Shown: one piece after another, positions 34,931 through 49,016 of the stretch
Position numbering within the stretch: the first letter of the stretch is position 1
How the letters are laid out: every line of letters starts with the position of its first letter
Assembly: GCA_949152475.1 (NCBI GenBank)
Contig: OX424566.1
Span: 10,935,177-10,999,176, forward strand
DNA from: Terebella lapidaria
Lineage: Eukaryota; Annelida; Polychaeta; Terebellida; Terebellidae
Length of the DNA: 64,000 bases
Reading direction: 5' to 3'
The notes under the pieces: model-generated
The model's input: the letters and a program-made list of their open reading frames with translations, nothing else
Told to the model about the DNA's origin: nothing
Database searches by the model: none
Program-made: the position numbers and the translations under genes

Positions 34931-37900
34931 TTAGCCCAATGGGCTAGAAAGGTTACCGGAGAAATATACAGAGTTAAGCCGAGAAAGTTGAAGGTCAAAT
35001 TCAAGGTGACCACTGAAATCGCCATATCTCTAACCTTGAAAATGAGATCAAAGGTTAAATTCTAGATCACCAAACTATTCAGCATACATCATTTCCTATA
35101 TGTTCACTATGGACCCCTAAGCTGTAAATTTGATAACAACCGAGATATAAGCCATTTTGTTATCTGACTTTGAAAATAAAATGACTGACCTTGAAATTTA
35201 GGTGAAAGGTCAAACTCAATATCATTAAAATATTCAGAATATCTCATTTCCTATATGTTCACAATTGATTAATAAGCTGTAAAGTCGATAATAAGCAAGA
35301 TATTAGCCATTTTGTAATGTTGAGCTTGAAAATGAGGTCAAAAGTCAAATTCAAGGTCACTAGAATATTCAGCATATATCATTTCCTATATGTTCACAAT
35401 CGATTCCTAAGCTGTAAAGTCGCTAAGAAGCAAGATATTGGCCATTTTGTCATGTGACCTTGAAAATGAGGTCAAAGGTCAAATTCAAGGTCACGAGAAT
35501 ATTCAGCATATATCATTTCCTATATGTTCACAATTGATTCCTAAGCTGTAAAGTCGATAATAAGCGAGATATTAGCAATTTTGTCCTGTGACCTTGGAAA
35601 TGAGGTCAAAGGTCAAATTCAAGGTCACGAGAATATTCAGCATATATCATTTCCTATATGTTCACAATTGATTCCTAAGCTGTAAAGTCGATAATAAGCG
35701 AGATATTAGCAATTTTGTCCTGTGACCTTGGAAATGAGGTCAAAGGTCAAATTCAAGGTCATGAGAATATTCAGCACATATCATTTCCTATATGTTCACA
35801 ATTGATTCCTAAGCTGTAAAGTTGCTAATAAGCAAGATATCGGCCATTTTGTCCTGTTGACCTTGAAAATGAGGTCAAAAGTCAAATTCAAGGTCACTAG
35901 AATACTCAGCATATATCATTTCCTATATGTTCACAATTGATTCCTAAGCTGTAAAGTCGCTAATAAGCAAGATATTGGCCATTTTGTCCTGTGACCTTGA
36001 AAATGAGGTCAAAGGTCAAGTTCAAGGTCACGAGAATATTCAGCATATATCATTTCCTATATGTTCACAATTGATTCCTAAGCTGTAAAGTCAATAATAA
36101 GCGAGATATTAGCAATTTTGTCCTGTGACCTTGGAAATGAGGTCAAAGGTCAAATTCAAGGTCATGAGAATATTCAGCATATATCATTTCCTATATGTTC
36201 ACAATTGATTCCTAAGCTGTAAAGTCGATAATAAGCAAGATATTAGCCATTTTGTCATGTGACCTTGAAAATGAGGTCAAAGGTCAAATTCAGGGTCATG
36301 AGAATTTTCAGCATATATCATTTCCTATATGTTCACAATTGAGTCCTAAGCTGTAAAGTCGATAATAAGCGAGATATTAGCCATTTTGTCATGTGACCTT
36401 GAAAATGAGGTCAAAAGTCAAATTCAAGGTCATTAGAATTTTCAGCATATATCATATCCTATATGTTCACAATTGATTACGAAGCTGTAAAGTAGCTAAT
36501 AAGCAAGATATTGGCAATTTTGTCCTGTGACCTTGAAAATGAAGTCAAAGGTCAAATTCAAGGTCATGAGAATTTTCAGCATATATCATTTCCTATATGT
36601 TCACAATTGATTCCTAAGCTGTAAAGTCGATAATAAGCGAGATATTAGCAATTTTGTCCTGTGACCTTGGAAATGAGGTCAAAGGTCAAATTCAAGGTCA
36701 TGAGAATATTCAGCATATATCATTTCCTATATGTTCACAATTGATTCCTAAGCTGTAAAGTCGATAATAAGCAAGATATTAGCAATTTTGTCATGTGACC
36801 TTGAAAATGAGGTCAAAGGTCAAATTCAGGGTCATGAGAATTTTCAGCATATATCATTTCCTATATGTTCACAATTGGTTCCTAAGCTGTAAAGTCGATA
36901 ATAAGCGAGATATTACCCATTTTGTCATGTGACCTTGAAAATGAGGTCAAAAGTCAAATTCGAGGTAATGAGAATTTTCAGCATATATCATTTCCTATAT
37001 GTTCACAATTGATTCCTAAGCTGTAAAGTAGCTAATAAGCAAGATATTGGCAATTTTGTCCTGTGACCTTGAAAATGAGGTCAAAGGTCAAGTTCAAGGT
37101 CATGAGAATTTTCAGCATATATCATTTCCTATATGTTCACAATTGATTCCTAAGCTGTAAAGTCGCTAATAAGCAAGATATTGGCCATTTTGTCCTGTGA
37201 CCTTGAAAATGAGGTCAAAGGTCAAATTCAAGGTCACGAGAATATTCAGCAGATATCATTTCCTATATGTTCACAATTGATTCCTAAGCTGTAAAGTCGA
37301 TAATAAGCGAGATATTAGCAATTTTGTCCTGTGACCTTGGAAATGAGGTCAAAGGTCAAATTCAAGGTCACGAAAATATTCAGCATATATCCTTTCCTAT
37401 ATGTTCACAATTGATTCCTAAACTGTAAAGTCGATAATAAGCGAGATATTAGCCATTTTGTTATGTGACCTTGAAAATGAGGTCAAAGGTCAAATTCAAG
37501 GTCACGAGAATATTCAGCATATATCATTTCCTATATGTTCATAACTGATTCCTAAGCTGTAAAGTCGATAACAAGCGAGATATTAGCCATTTTGTCCTAT
37601 GACCTTGAAAATGGGGTCAAAGGTCAAATTCAAGGTCATCAGAATATTCAGCATATATCATTTCCTATATGTCCACAATTGATTCCTAAGCTGTAGAGTC
37701 GATAATAAGCGAGATATCAGCCATTTTGTGCTCTGACCTTGAAATTGAGGTCAGAGGTGAAATTCAAGGTCACAAGAATATTCAGCGTATATCATTTCCT
37801 ATATGTCCACAATTGATTCCTAGTCTCTAATCTCAATATTAAGTGAGATATTAGGCATAATGTGTCCCATTATAAAGCATAGGAGAATTTAACATGGGAA

Positions 37901-38322
37901 AGTCCCATTTGGGCCGAGTTTGGGCCAAAATGGTCCACTTCGAGCGATTCAAGCGCAACGAAATTTATAGACATCATAGGAGTACATATCAGGAGTGTTA
38001 TGTATCAAAAAGAAAAAAAGTTACTGAACAGATTTTGAGAAAATGGCCACCAAAGTCCAAAATCAGGCATTTTTCGTCGAAAATGGCCGCCATTTTGAAA
38101 AAAATGCGAAAATCAAAAAACTAAAAAATACCTCCTTCTTGAATTATTTTTAAGTATTTTTGTGCAAAATTTCAGAAGAATTCCCCCGTAAACAAAAAAG
38201 ATAAAAATGTGGACGACGACGACGACGACGGACGACGACGGACGACGGACGACGGACGACGGACGGACGACGGACGCAACGCCATGCCAATAGGTTATCG
38301 GACCATAGGTCCGGTAACCTAA
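34931..38322 (+). mobile_element. Tandem-core element, type 6, first copy
   Basis: The 5' end is TTAGCCCAATGGGCTAG with GGTTACCGGAG, followed by about 20 monomers of 134-135 bp to about 37830. The 3' body (CCCATTATAAAGCATAGGAG, AATGGCCGCCATTTTG) leads to a (GAC)n/(GACG)n tract at 38211-38273 and the terminal hairpin (arms GGTTATCGGACC and GGTCCGGTAACC around ATA), ending CTAA. The monomers are highly alike. Short ORFs in the body are not genes. Confidence 0.9.
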
Positions 38323-38325
38323 AAA

Positions 38326-39987
38326 TTAGCCCAAAGGCTAAGATAGGTTACCAGACAATTTTGGTTTGACCATGGCAGCAATGGCAGGTAACAGACCTTG
38401 AGATTTACCAATCAAGGTTCACAGTGTGAACATATGACCTTGAGATTTACCAATCAAGGTCATTCGTGTGAACTTCGATGTCACCATTACATTATATTAT
38501 ACATGTATGTGTGCGGCATTTGATATTCTATATGCTCATAATACAAAGATATATTTGGGTGGAATCGTTCAGGCCGCTCAGGTCAATTAACACATTCCGA
38601 GTCAGACATTTGGCACTCAAGGTCATCTGATGTCAAGTTCAAGGTCATCATTAGTTGTGCCATATATGTTTTCCTATATGTTCATATTGCAAACATAAGC
38701 TCTATCTGCAAGCATTTCATCTATAAAGGCAAATCTGGGCATTTTTCGACCCAAAAATGGCTGTTTTGACCTTTCAAGGTCACCAAGGTCAAATTCAAGG
38801 TCACCACACAAGTCACCATATTTGAATGTACCAATTTCCATTTGAATATGCCAATTTCTAAGCACTATCTTCAAGCGTTCTATGAGTTCAGTCTTGACAG
38901 CTCCCATTATGAAGGAAATAAGTGCCGAAAATTTTCTAAGTCCAAAATTTTTTTCAAAGGGTGAAAACTTTTTTGCCTAGAAATGGCCCAAAATGGATAG
39001 TAATGCGATTTGATGGCCTCCACACGAAATTCGGTGATACAAGGGCAACAAAACTTATACACGTCACAGAGGTATAAAGGAGGAATCTTTTGGAACAAAA
39101 ATCTCAAAACTGATCAGACAGTTTTCGAGAAAATACAGACCAGGTGCAAATTTGGGCATTTTACGACCCAAAAATGGTTGATTTGACCTTTCAAGGTCAT
39201 CCAAGGTTAAATTCAAGGTCACCACACAAGTCGCCATATATGACTTCCCTTTTGAAAGTGCCAATTTCTAAGCTCTATCTTTAAGCGTTCTATGAATACA
39301 GTCTTGACAGCTCCCATTATGAAGGAAAAAAGTGCCGAAAATTTTCTAAGTTAAAAATCAGGGTGAAATATGTTTTTGTCTAGAAATGGCTCAAAATGGA
39401 TAGTAATGCGATTTGGGGCAAAAACAATTTTTTTCGCCGACTCGTCAAAAATTCAAAATGGCCGCCACACGGAGACCGGCTATTCAAGGGCAACCAAACT
39501 TATACATATCAAAGAGGTATATAAGGGGAATTTTTTAAATCAAAAATATCAAAACTGTCTGGACAGTTTTTGAGAAAATGGCCGCCAAAGTTCAAAATTG
39601 GGCATTGTTCAACGAAAATGTCCGCCATTTCAAGGAAAATGCGAAAATCAAAAAACGAAAAAAACTTTTCCAAGGAATATATTTAGCTATTTTTGTGCAA
39701 AATTTCAGAAAGATTCGACCGTAAACTTCAAAGATAAAAATGTGGACGGACGACAGACGGACAGACGTGCGGACGAGACTATTCTTGTGTGCCTTTTACA
39801 TGTTGAATTTCATATCTAAAATAGGCACACAACTCCCCAAAATAGGCACACAAGAAGAAATTTCAACACAACTTATGGTTGTGTGCCTATTCTAGCCACA
39901 CAAGCATACTCTCCTCTGCCCGGATGGACGGACGCTGAACGCAACGCCATGCCAATAGGTTATCGGACCATAGGTCCGGTAACCTAA
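38326..39987 (+). mobile_element. Related element, type 7, first copy
   Basis: It starts TTAGCCCAAAGGCTAAGATAGG and ends in the same hairpin and CTAA as type 6. Instead of the 134-bp array it holds a unique core with scattered TCAAGGTCA motifs and a doubled body segment (AAAATGGATAGTAATGCGAT occurs twice). An inverted-repeat cassette lies at 39784-39905. It abuts the previous element with only a few A between them. Confidence 0.85.
39784..39905. repeat. GTGTGCC inverted-repeat cassette inside type 7
   Basis: CTTGTGTGCC (39784) pairs with GGCACACAAG (39845). AATAGGCACACAAC (39820) pairs with GTTGTGTGCCTATT (39878). The cassette splits the GACGGACG tract of the 3' body, so it looks like a small foldback insertion. 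It is present in all four type 7 copies. Confidence 0.75.
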
Positions 39988-40070
39988 AAAGGTACTGAAC
40001 AGATTTTGAGAAAACGACCGTCAAAGTCTGAAATTGGCCATTTTTCGACGAAGATGCGAAAATAAAAAAA
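39988..40070 (+). mobile_element. Body fragment of an interrupted element
   Basis: The 83 bases correspond to the GTTACTGAACAGATTTTGAG-to-GCGAAAAT part of the 3' body of a further copy. It is cut on the left by type 7 and on the right by type 6, both at A-tracts. The same fragment recurs before each later type 6 copy. Confidence 0.8.
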
Positions 40071-43000
40071 TTAGCCCAATGGGCTAGAAAGGTTACCGGA
40101 GAAATATACAGAGTTAAGCCGAGAAAGTTGAAGGTCAAATTCAAGGTGACCACTGAAATCGCCATATCTCTAACCTTGAAAATGGGATCAAAGGTTAAAT
40201 TCTAGATCACCAAACTATTCAGCATACATCATTTCCTATATGTTCACTATGGACCCCTAAGCTGTAAATTTGATAATAAGCGAGATAAAAGCCATTTTTT
40301 AATCTGACTTTGAAAATAAAATGACTGACCTTGAAATTTAGGTCAAAGGTCAAACTCAATATCATTAAAATATTCAGAATATCTCATTTCCTATATGTTC
40401 ACAATTGATTCCTAAGCTGTAAAGTCGCTAATAAGCAAGATATTAGCCATTTTGTCCTGTTGAGCTTGAAAATCAGGTCAAAAGTCAAATTCAAGGTCAC
40501 GAGAATATTCAGCATATATCATTTCCTATATGTTCACAATTGATTCCTAAGCTGTAAAGTCGATAATAAGCGAGATATTAGCAATTTTGTCCTGTGACCT
40601 TGGAAATGAGGTCAAAGGTCAAATTCAAGGTCATGAGAATATTCAGCATATATCATTTCCTATATGTTCACAATTGATTCCTAAGCTGTAAAGTCGATAA
40701 TAAGCAAGATATTAGCCATTTTGTCATGTGACCTTGAAAATGAGGTCAAAGGTCAAATTCAGGGTCATGAGAATTTTCAGCATATATCATTTCCTATATG
40801 TTCACAATTGATTCCTAAGCTGTAAAGTCGATAATAAGCGAGATATTAGCCATTTTGTCATGTGACCTTGAAAATGAGGTCAAAAGTCAAATTCAAGGTC
40901 ATGAGAATTTTCAGCATATATCATTTCCTATATGTTCACAATTGATTCCTAAGCTGTAAAGTAGCTAATAAGCAAGATATTGGCAATTTTGTCCTGTGAC
41001 CTTCAAAATGAGGTCAAAGGTCAAATTCAAGGTCATGAGAATTTTCAGCATATATCATTTCCTATATGTTCACAATCGATTCCTAAGCTGTAAAGTCGCT
41101 AATAAGCAAGATATTGGCCATTTTGTCCTGTGACCTTGAAAATGAGGTCAAAGGTCAAATTCAAGGTCACGAGAATATTCAGCATATATCATTTCCTATA
41201 TGTTCACAATTGATTCCTAAGCTGTAAAGTCGATAATAAGCGAGATATTAGCAATTTTGTCCTGTGACCTTGGAAATGAGGTCAAAGGTCAAATTCAAGG
41301 TCACGAAAATATTCAGCATATATCCTTTCCTATATGTTCACAATTGATTCCTAAACTGTAAAGTCGATAATAAGCGAGATATTAGCCATTTTGTTATGTG
41401 ACCTTGAAAATGAGATCAAAGGTCAAATTCAAGGTCACGAGAATATTCAGCATATATCATTTCCTATATGTTCACAATTGATTCCTAAGCTGGAAAGTCG
41501 ATAACAAGCGAGATATTAGCTATTTTGTCCTGTGACCTTGAAAATGAGTTCGAAGGTCAAATTCAAGGTCATCAGAATATTCAGTATATATCATTTCCTA
41601 TATGTCCACAATTGATTCCTAAGCTGTAGAGTCGATAATAAGCGATATATAAGCCATTTTGTGCTCTGACCTTGAAACTGAGGTCAGAGGTCAAATTCAA
41701 GGTCACGAGAATATTCAGCATATATCATTTCCTATATGTTCACAATTGTTTCCTAAGCTGTAAAGTCGATAATAAGCAAGATATTAGCCATTTTGTCATG
41801 TGACCTTGAAAATGAGGTCAAAGGTCAAATTCAGGGTCATGAGAATTTTCAGCATATATCATTTCCTATATGTTCACAATTGATTCCTAAGCTGTAAAGT
41901 CGATAATAAGCGAGATATTAGCCATTTTGTCATGTGACCTTGAAAATGAGGTCAAAAGTCAAATTCAAGGTCATGAGAATTTTCAGCATATATCATTTCC
42001 TATATGTTCACAATTGATTCCTAAGCTGTAAAGTCGCTAATAAGCAAGATATTGGCCATTTTGTCCTGTGACCTTGAAAATGAGGTCAAAGGTCAAGTTC
42101 AAGGTCACGAGAATATTCAGCATATATCATTTCCTATATGTTCACAATTGATTCCTAAGCTGTAAAGTCAATAATAAGCGAGATATTAGCAATTTTGTCC
42201 TGTGACCTTGGAAATGAGGTCAAAGGTCAAATTCAAGGTCATGAGAATATTCAGCATATATCATTTCCTATATGTTCACAATTGATTCCTAAGCTGTAAA
42301 GTCGATAATAAGCAAGATATTAGCCATTTTGTCATGTGACCTTGAAAATGAGGTCAAAGGTCAAATTCAGGGTCATGAGAATTTTCAGCATATATCATTT
42401 CCTATATGTTCACAATTGAGTCCTAAGCTGTAAAGTCGATAATAAGCGAGATATTAGCCATTTTGTCATGTGACCTTGAAAATGAGGTCAAAAGTCAAAT
42501 TCAAGGTCATTAGAATTTTCAGCATATATCATATCCTATATGTTCACAATTGATTACGAAGCTGTAAAGTAGCTAATAAGCAAGATATTGGCAATTTTGT
42601 CCTGTGACCTTGAAAATGAAGTCAAAGGTCAAATTCAAGGTCATGAGAATTTTCAGCATATATCATTTCCTATATGTTCACAATTGATTCCTAAGCTGTA
42701 AAGTCGATAATAAGCGAGATATTAGCAATTTTGTCCTGTGACCTTGGAAATGAGGTCAAAGGTCAAATTCAAGGTCATGAGAATATTCAGCATATATCAT
42801 TTCCTATATGTTCACAATTGATTCCTAAGCTGTAAAGTCGATAATAAGCAAGATATTAGCAATTTTGTCATGTGACCTTGAAAATGAGGTCAAAGGTCAA
42901 ATTCAGGGTCATGAGAATTTTCAGCATATATCATTTCCTATATGTTCACAATTGGTTCCTAAGCTGTAAAGTCGATAATAAGCGAGATATTACCCATTTT

Positions 43001-44288
43001 GTCATGTGACCTTGAAAATGAGGTCAAAAGTCAAATTCGAGGTGATGAGAATTTTCAGCATATATCATTTCCTATATGTTCACAATTGATTCCTAAGCTG
43101 TAAAGTAGCTAATAAGCAAGATATTGGCAATTTTGTCCTGTGACCTTGAAAATGAGGTCAAAGGTCAAATTCAAGGTCATGAGAATTTTCAGCATATATC
43201 ATTTCCTATATGTTCACAATTGATTCCTAAGCTGTAAAGTCGCTAATAAGCAAGATATTGGCCATTTTGTCCTGTGACCTTGAAAATGAGGTCAAAGGTC
43301 AAATTCAAGGTCACGAGAATATTCAGCAGATATCATTTCCTATATGTTCACAATTGATTCCTAAGCTGTAAAGTCGATAATAAGCGAGATATTAGCAATT
43401 TTGTCCTGTGACCTTGGAAATGAGGTCAAAGGTCAAATTCAAGGTCACGAAAATATTCAGCATATATCCTTTCCTATATGTTCACAATTGATTCCTAAAC
43501 TGTTAAGTCGATAATAAGCGAGATATTAGCCATTTTGTTATGTGACCTTGAAAATGAGGTCAAAGGTCAAATTCAAGGTCACGAGAATATTCAGCATATA
43601 TCCTTTCCTATATGTTCATAACTGATTCCTAAGCTGTAAAGTCGATAACAAGCGAGATATTAGCCATTTTGTCCTATGACCTTGAAAATGGGGTCAAAGG
43701 TCAAATTCAAGGTCATCAGAATATTCAGCATATATCATTTCCTATATGTCCACAATTGATTCCTAAGCTGTAGAGTCGATAATAAGCGAGATATCAGCCA
43801 TTTTGTGCTCTGACCTTGAAATTGAGGTCAGAGGTGAAATTCAAGGTCACAAGAATATTCAGCGTATATCATTTCCTATATGTCCACAATTGATTCCTAG
43901 TCTCTAATCTCAATATTAAGTGAGATATTAGGCATAATGTGTCCCATTATAAAGCATAGGACAATTTAACATGGGAAAGTCCCATTTGGGCCGAGTTTGG
44001 GCCAAAATGGTCCACTTCGAGCGATTCAAGCGCAACGAAATTTATAGACATCATAGGAGTACATATCAGGAGTGTTATGTATCAAAAAGAAAAAAAGTTA
44101 CTGAACAGATTTTGAGAAAATGGCCACCAAAGTCCAAAATCAGGCATTTTTCGTCGAAAATGGCCGCCATTTTGAAAAAAATGCGAAAATCAAAAAACTA
44201 AAAAATACCTCCTTCTTGAATTATTTTTAAGTATTTTTGTGCAAAATTTCAGAAGAATTCGCCCGTAAACAAAAAAGATAAAAATGTG

Positions 44289-44323
<35 letters not shown>

Positions 44324-44414
44324 ACGACGACGGACGACGGACGACGGACGACGGACGGACGACGGACGCAACGCCATGCCAATAGGTTATCGGACCATAG
44401 GTCCGGTAACCTAA
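40071..44414 (+). mobile_element. Type 6, second copy (longest array)
   Basis: Same ends and body as the copy at 34931, with about 27 monomers. It contains blocks of monomer variants in the same order as the first copy plus an inserted block, as expected from unequal exchange. The (GAC)n tract is at 44286-44366. Confidence 0.9.
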
Positions 44415-44417
44415 AAA

Positions 44418-46079
44418 TTAGCCCAAAGGCTAAGATAGGTTACCAGACAATTTTGGTTTGACCATGGCAGCAATGGCAGGTAACAGACCTTGAGATTTAC
44501 CAATCAAGGTTCACAGTGTGAACACATGACCTTGAGATTTACCAATCAAGGTCATTCGTGTGAACTTCGATGTCACCATTACATTATATTATACATGTAT
44601 GTGTGCGGCATTTGATATTCTATATGCTCATAATACAAAGATATATTTGGGTGGAATCGTTCAGGCCGCTCAGGTCAATTAACACATTCCGAGTCAGACA
44701 TTTGGCACTCAAGGTCATCTGATGTCAAGTTCAAGGTCATCATTAGTTGTGCCATATATGTTTTCCTATATGTTCATATTGCAAACATAAGCTCTATCTG
44801 CAAGCATTTCATCTATAAAGGCAAATCTGGGCATTTTTCGACCCAAAAATGGCTGTTTTGACCTTTCAAGGTCACCAAGGTCAAATTCAAGGTCACCACA
44901 CAAGTCACCATATTTGAATGTACCAATTTCCATTTGAATATGCCAATTTCTAAGCACTATCTTCAAGCGTTCTATGAGTTCAGTCTTGACAGCTCCCATT
45001 ATGAAGGAAATAAGTGCCGAAAATTTTCTAAGTCCAAAATTTTTTTCAAAGGGTGAAAACTTTTTTGCCTAGAAATGGCCCAAAATGGATAGTAATGCGA
45101 TTTGATGGCCTCCACACGAAATTCGGTGATACAAGGGCAACAAAACTTATACACGTCACAGAGGTATAAAGGAGGAATCTTTTGGAACAAAAATCTCAAA
45201 ACTGATCAGACAGTTTTCGAGAAAATACAGACCAGGTGCAAATTTGGGCATTTTACGACCCAAAAATGGTTGATTTGACCTTTCAAGGTCATCCAAGGTT
45301 AAATTCAAGGTCACCACACAAGTCGCCATATATGACTTCCCTTTTGAAAGTGCCAATTTCTAAGCTCTATCTTTAAGCGTTCTATGAATACAGTCTTGAC
45401 AGCTCCCATTATGAAGGAAAAAAGTGCCGAAAATTTTCTAAGTTAAAAATCAGGGTGAAATATGTTTTTGCCTAGAAATGGCTCAAAATGGATAGTAATG
45501 CGATTTGGGGCAAAAACAATTTTTTTCGCCGACTCGTCAAAAATTCAAAATGGCCGCCACACGGAGACCGGCTATTCAAGGGCAACCAAACTTATACATA
45601 TCAAAGAGGTATATAAGGGGAATTTTTTAAATCAAAAATATCAAAACTGTCTGGACAGTTTTTGAGAAAATGGCCGCCAAAGTTCAAAATTGGGCATTGT
45701 TCAACGAAAATGTCCGCCATTTCAAGGAAAATGCGAAAATCAAAAAACGAAAAAAACTTTTCCAAGGAATATATTTAGCTATTTTTGTGCAAAATTTCAG
45801 AAAGATTCGACCGTAAACTTCAAAGATAAAAATGTGGACGGACGACGGACGGACAGACGTGCGGACGAGACTATTCTTGTGTGCCTTTTACATGTTGAAT
45901 TTCATATCTAAAATAGGCACACAACTCCCCAAAATAGGCACACAAGAAGAAATTTCAACACAACTTATGGTTGTGTGCCTATTCTAGCCACACAAGCATA
46001 CTCTCCTCTGCCCGGATGGACGGACGCTGAACGCAACGCCATGCCAATAGGTTATCGGACCATAGGTCCGGTAACCTAA
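44418..46079 (+). mobile_element. Type 7, second copy
   Basis: Nearly identical to 38326-39987. One difference is GACGGACGGACAG in place of GACAGACGGACAG near 45842. A body fragment follows to 46162. Confidence 0.9.
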
Positions 46080-46162
46080 AAAGGTACTGAACAGATTTTG
46101 AGAAAACGACCGTCAAAGTCTGAAATTGGCCATTTTTCGACGAAGATGCGAAAATAAAAAAA

Positions 46163-49013
46163 TTAGCCCAATGGGCTAGAAAGGTTACCGGAGAAATATA
46201 CAGAGTTAAGCCGAGAAAGTTGAAGGTCAAATTCAAGGTGACCACTGAAATCGCCATATCTCTAACCTTGAAAATGGGATCAAAGGTTAAATTCTAGATC
46301 ACCAAACTATTCAGCATACATCATTTCCTATATGTTCACTATGGACCCCTAAGCTGTAAATTTGATAATAAGCGAGATAAAAGCCATTTTTTAATCTGAC
46401 TTTGAAAATAAAATGACTGACCTTGAAATTTAGGTCAAAGGTCAAACTCAATATCATTAAAATATTCAGAATATCTCATTTCCTATATGTTCACAATTGA
46501 TTCCTAAGCTGTAAAGTCGCTAATAAGCAAGATATTAGCCATTTTGTCCTGTTGAGCTTGAAAATCAGGTCAAAAGTCAAATTCAAGGTCACGAGAATAT
46601 TCAGCATATATCATTTCCTATATGTTCACAATTGATTCCTAAGCTGTAAAGTCGATAATAAGCAAGATATTAGCCATTTTGTCATGTGACCTTGAAAATG
46701 AGGTCAAAGGTCAAATTCAGGGTCATGAGAATTTTCAGCATATATCATTTCCTATATGTTCACAATTGATTCCTAAGCTGTAAAGTCGATAATAAGCGAG
46801 ATATTAGCCATTTTGTCATGTGACCTTGAAAATGAGGTCAAAAGTCAAATTCAAGGTCATGAGAATTTTCAGCATATATCATTTCCTATATGTTCACAAT
46901 TGATTCCTAAGCTGTAAAGTAGCTAATAAGCAAGATATTGGCAATTTTGTCCTGTGACCTTCAAAATGAGGTCAAAGGTCAAATTCAAGGTCATGAGAAT
47001 TTTCAGCATATATCATTTCCTATATGTTCACAATTGAGTCCTAAGCTGTAAAGTCGATAATAAGCGAGATATTAGCCATTTTGTCATGTGACCTTGAAAA
47101 TGAGGTCAAAAGTCAAATTCAAGGTCATTAGAATTTTCAGCATATATCATATCCTATATGTTCACAATTGATTACGAAGCTGTAAAGTAGCTAATAAGCA
47201 AGATATTGGCAATTTTGTCCTGTGACCTTGAAAATGAAGTCAAAGGTCAAATTCAAGGTCATGAGAATTTTCAGCATATATCATTTCCTATATGTTCACA
47301 ATTGATTCCTAAGCTGTAAAGTCGATAATAAGCGAGATATTAGCAATTTTGTCCTGTGACCTTGGAAATGAGGTCAAAGGTCAAATTCAAGGTCATGAGA
47401 ATATTCAGCATATATCATTTCCTATATGTTCACAATTGATTCCTAAGCTGTAAAGTCGATAATAAGCAAGATATTAGCAATTTTGTCATGTGACCTTGAA
47501 AATGAGGTCAAAGGTCAAATTCAGGGTCATGAGAATTTTCAGCATATATCATTTCCTATATGTTCACAATTGGTTCCTAAGCTGTAAAGTCGATAATAAG
47601 CGAGATATTACCCATTTTGTCATGTGACCTTGAAAATGAGGTCAAAAGTCAAATTCGAGGTGATGAGAATTTTCAGCATATATCATTTCCTATATGTTCA
47701 CAATTGATTCCTAAGCTGTAAAGTAGCTAATAAGCAAGATATTGGCAATTTTGTCCTGTGACCTTGAAAATGAGGTCAAAGGTCAAATTCAAGGTCATGA
47801 GAATTTTCAGCATATATCATTTCCTATATGTTCACAATTGATTCCTAAGCTGTAAAGTCGCTAATAAGCAAGATATTGGCCATTTTGTCCTGTGACCTTG
47901 AAAATGAGGTCAAAGGTCAAATTCAAGGTCACGAGAATATTCAGCAGATATCATTTCCTATATGTTCACAATTGATTCCTAAGCTGTAAAGTCGATACTA
48001 AGCGAGATATTAGCAATTTTGTCCTGTGACCTTGGAAATGAGGTCAAAGGTCAAATTCAAGGTCACGAAAATATTCAGCATATATCCTTTCCTATATGTT
48101 CACAATTGATTCCTAAACTGTAAAGTCGATAATAAGCGAGATATTAGCCATTTTGTTATGTGACCTTGAAAATGAGGTCAAAGGTCAAATTCAAGGTCAC
48201 GAGAATATTCAGCATATATCCTTTCCTATATGTTCATAACTGATTCCTAAGCTGTAAAGTCGATAACAAGCGAGATATTAGCCATTTTGTCCTATGACCT
48301 TGAAAATGGGGTCAAAGGTCAAATTCAAGGTCATCAGAATATTCAGCATATATCATTTCCTATATGTCCACAATTGATTCCTAAGCTGTAGAGTCGATAA
48401 TAAGCGAGATATCAGCCATTTTGTGCTCTGACCTTGAAATTGAGGTCAGAGGTGAAATTCAAGGTCACAAGAATATTCAGCGTATATCATTTCCTATATG
48501 TCCACAATTGATTCCTAGTCTCTAATCTCAATATTAAGTGAGATATTAGGCATAATGTGTCCCATTATAAAGCATAGGAGAATTTAACATGGGAAAGTCC
48601 CATTTGGGCCGAGTTTGGGCCAAAATGGTCCACTTCGAGCGATTCAAGCGCAACGAAATTTATAGACATCATAGGAGTACATATCAGGAGTGTTATGTAT
48701 CAAAAAGAAAAAAAGTTACTGAACAGATTTTGAGAAAATGGCCACCAAAGTCCAAAATCAGGCATTTTTCGTCGAAAATGGCCGCCATTTTGAAAAAAAT
48801 GCGAAAATCAAAAAACTAAAAAATACCTCCTTCTTGAATTATTTTTAAGTATTTTTGTGCAAAATTTCAGAAGAATTCGCCCGTAAACAAAAAAGATAAA
48901 AATGTGGACGACGACGACGACGACGACGGACGACGACGGACGACGGACGACGGACGGACGACGGACGCAACGCCATGCCAATAGGTTATCGGACCATAGG
49001 TCCGGTAACCTAA
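46163..49013 (+). mobile_element. Type 6, third copy (shortest array)
   Basis: About 16 monomers between the same ends and body. It lacks a block of monomers present in the second copy. Confidence 0.9.
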
Positions 49014-49016
49014 AAA

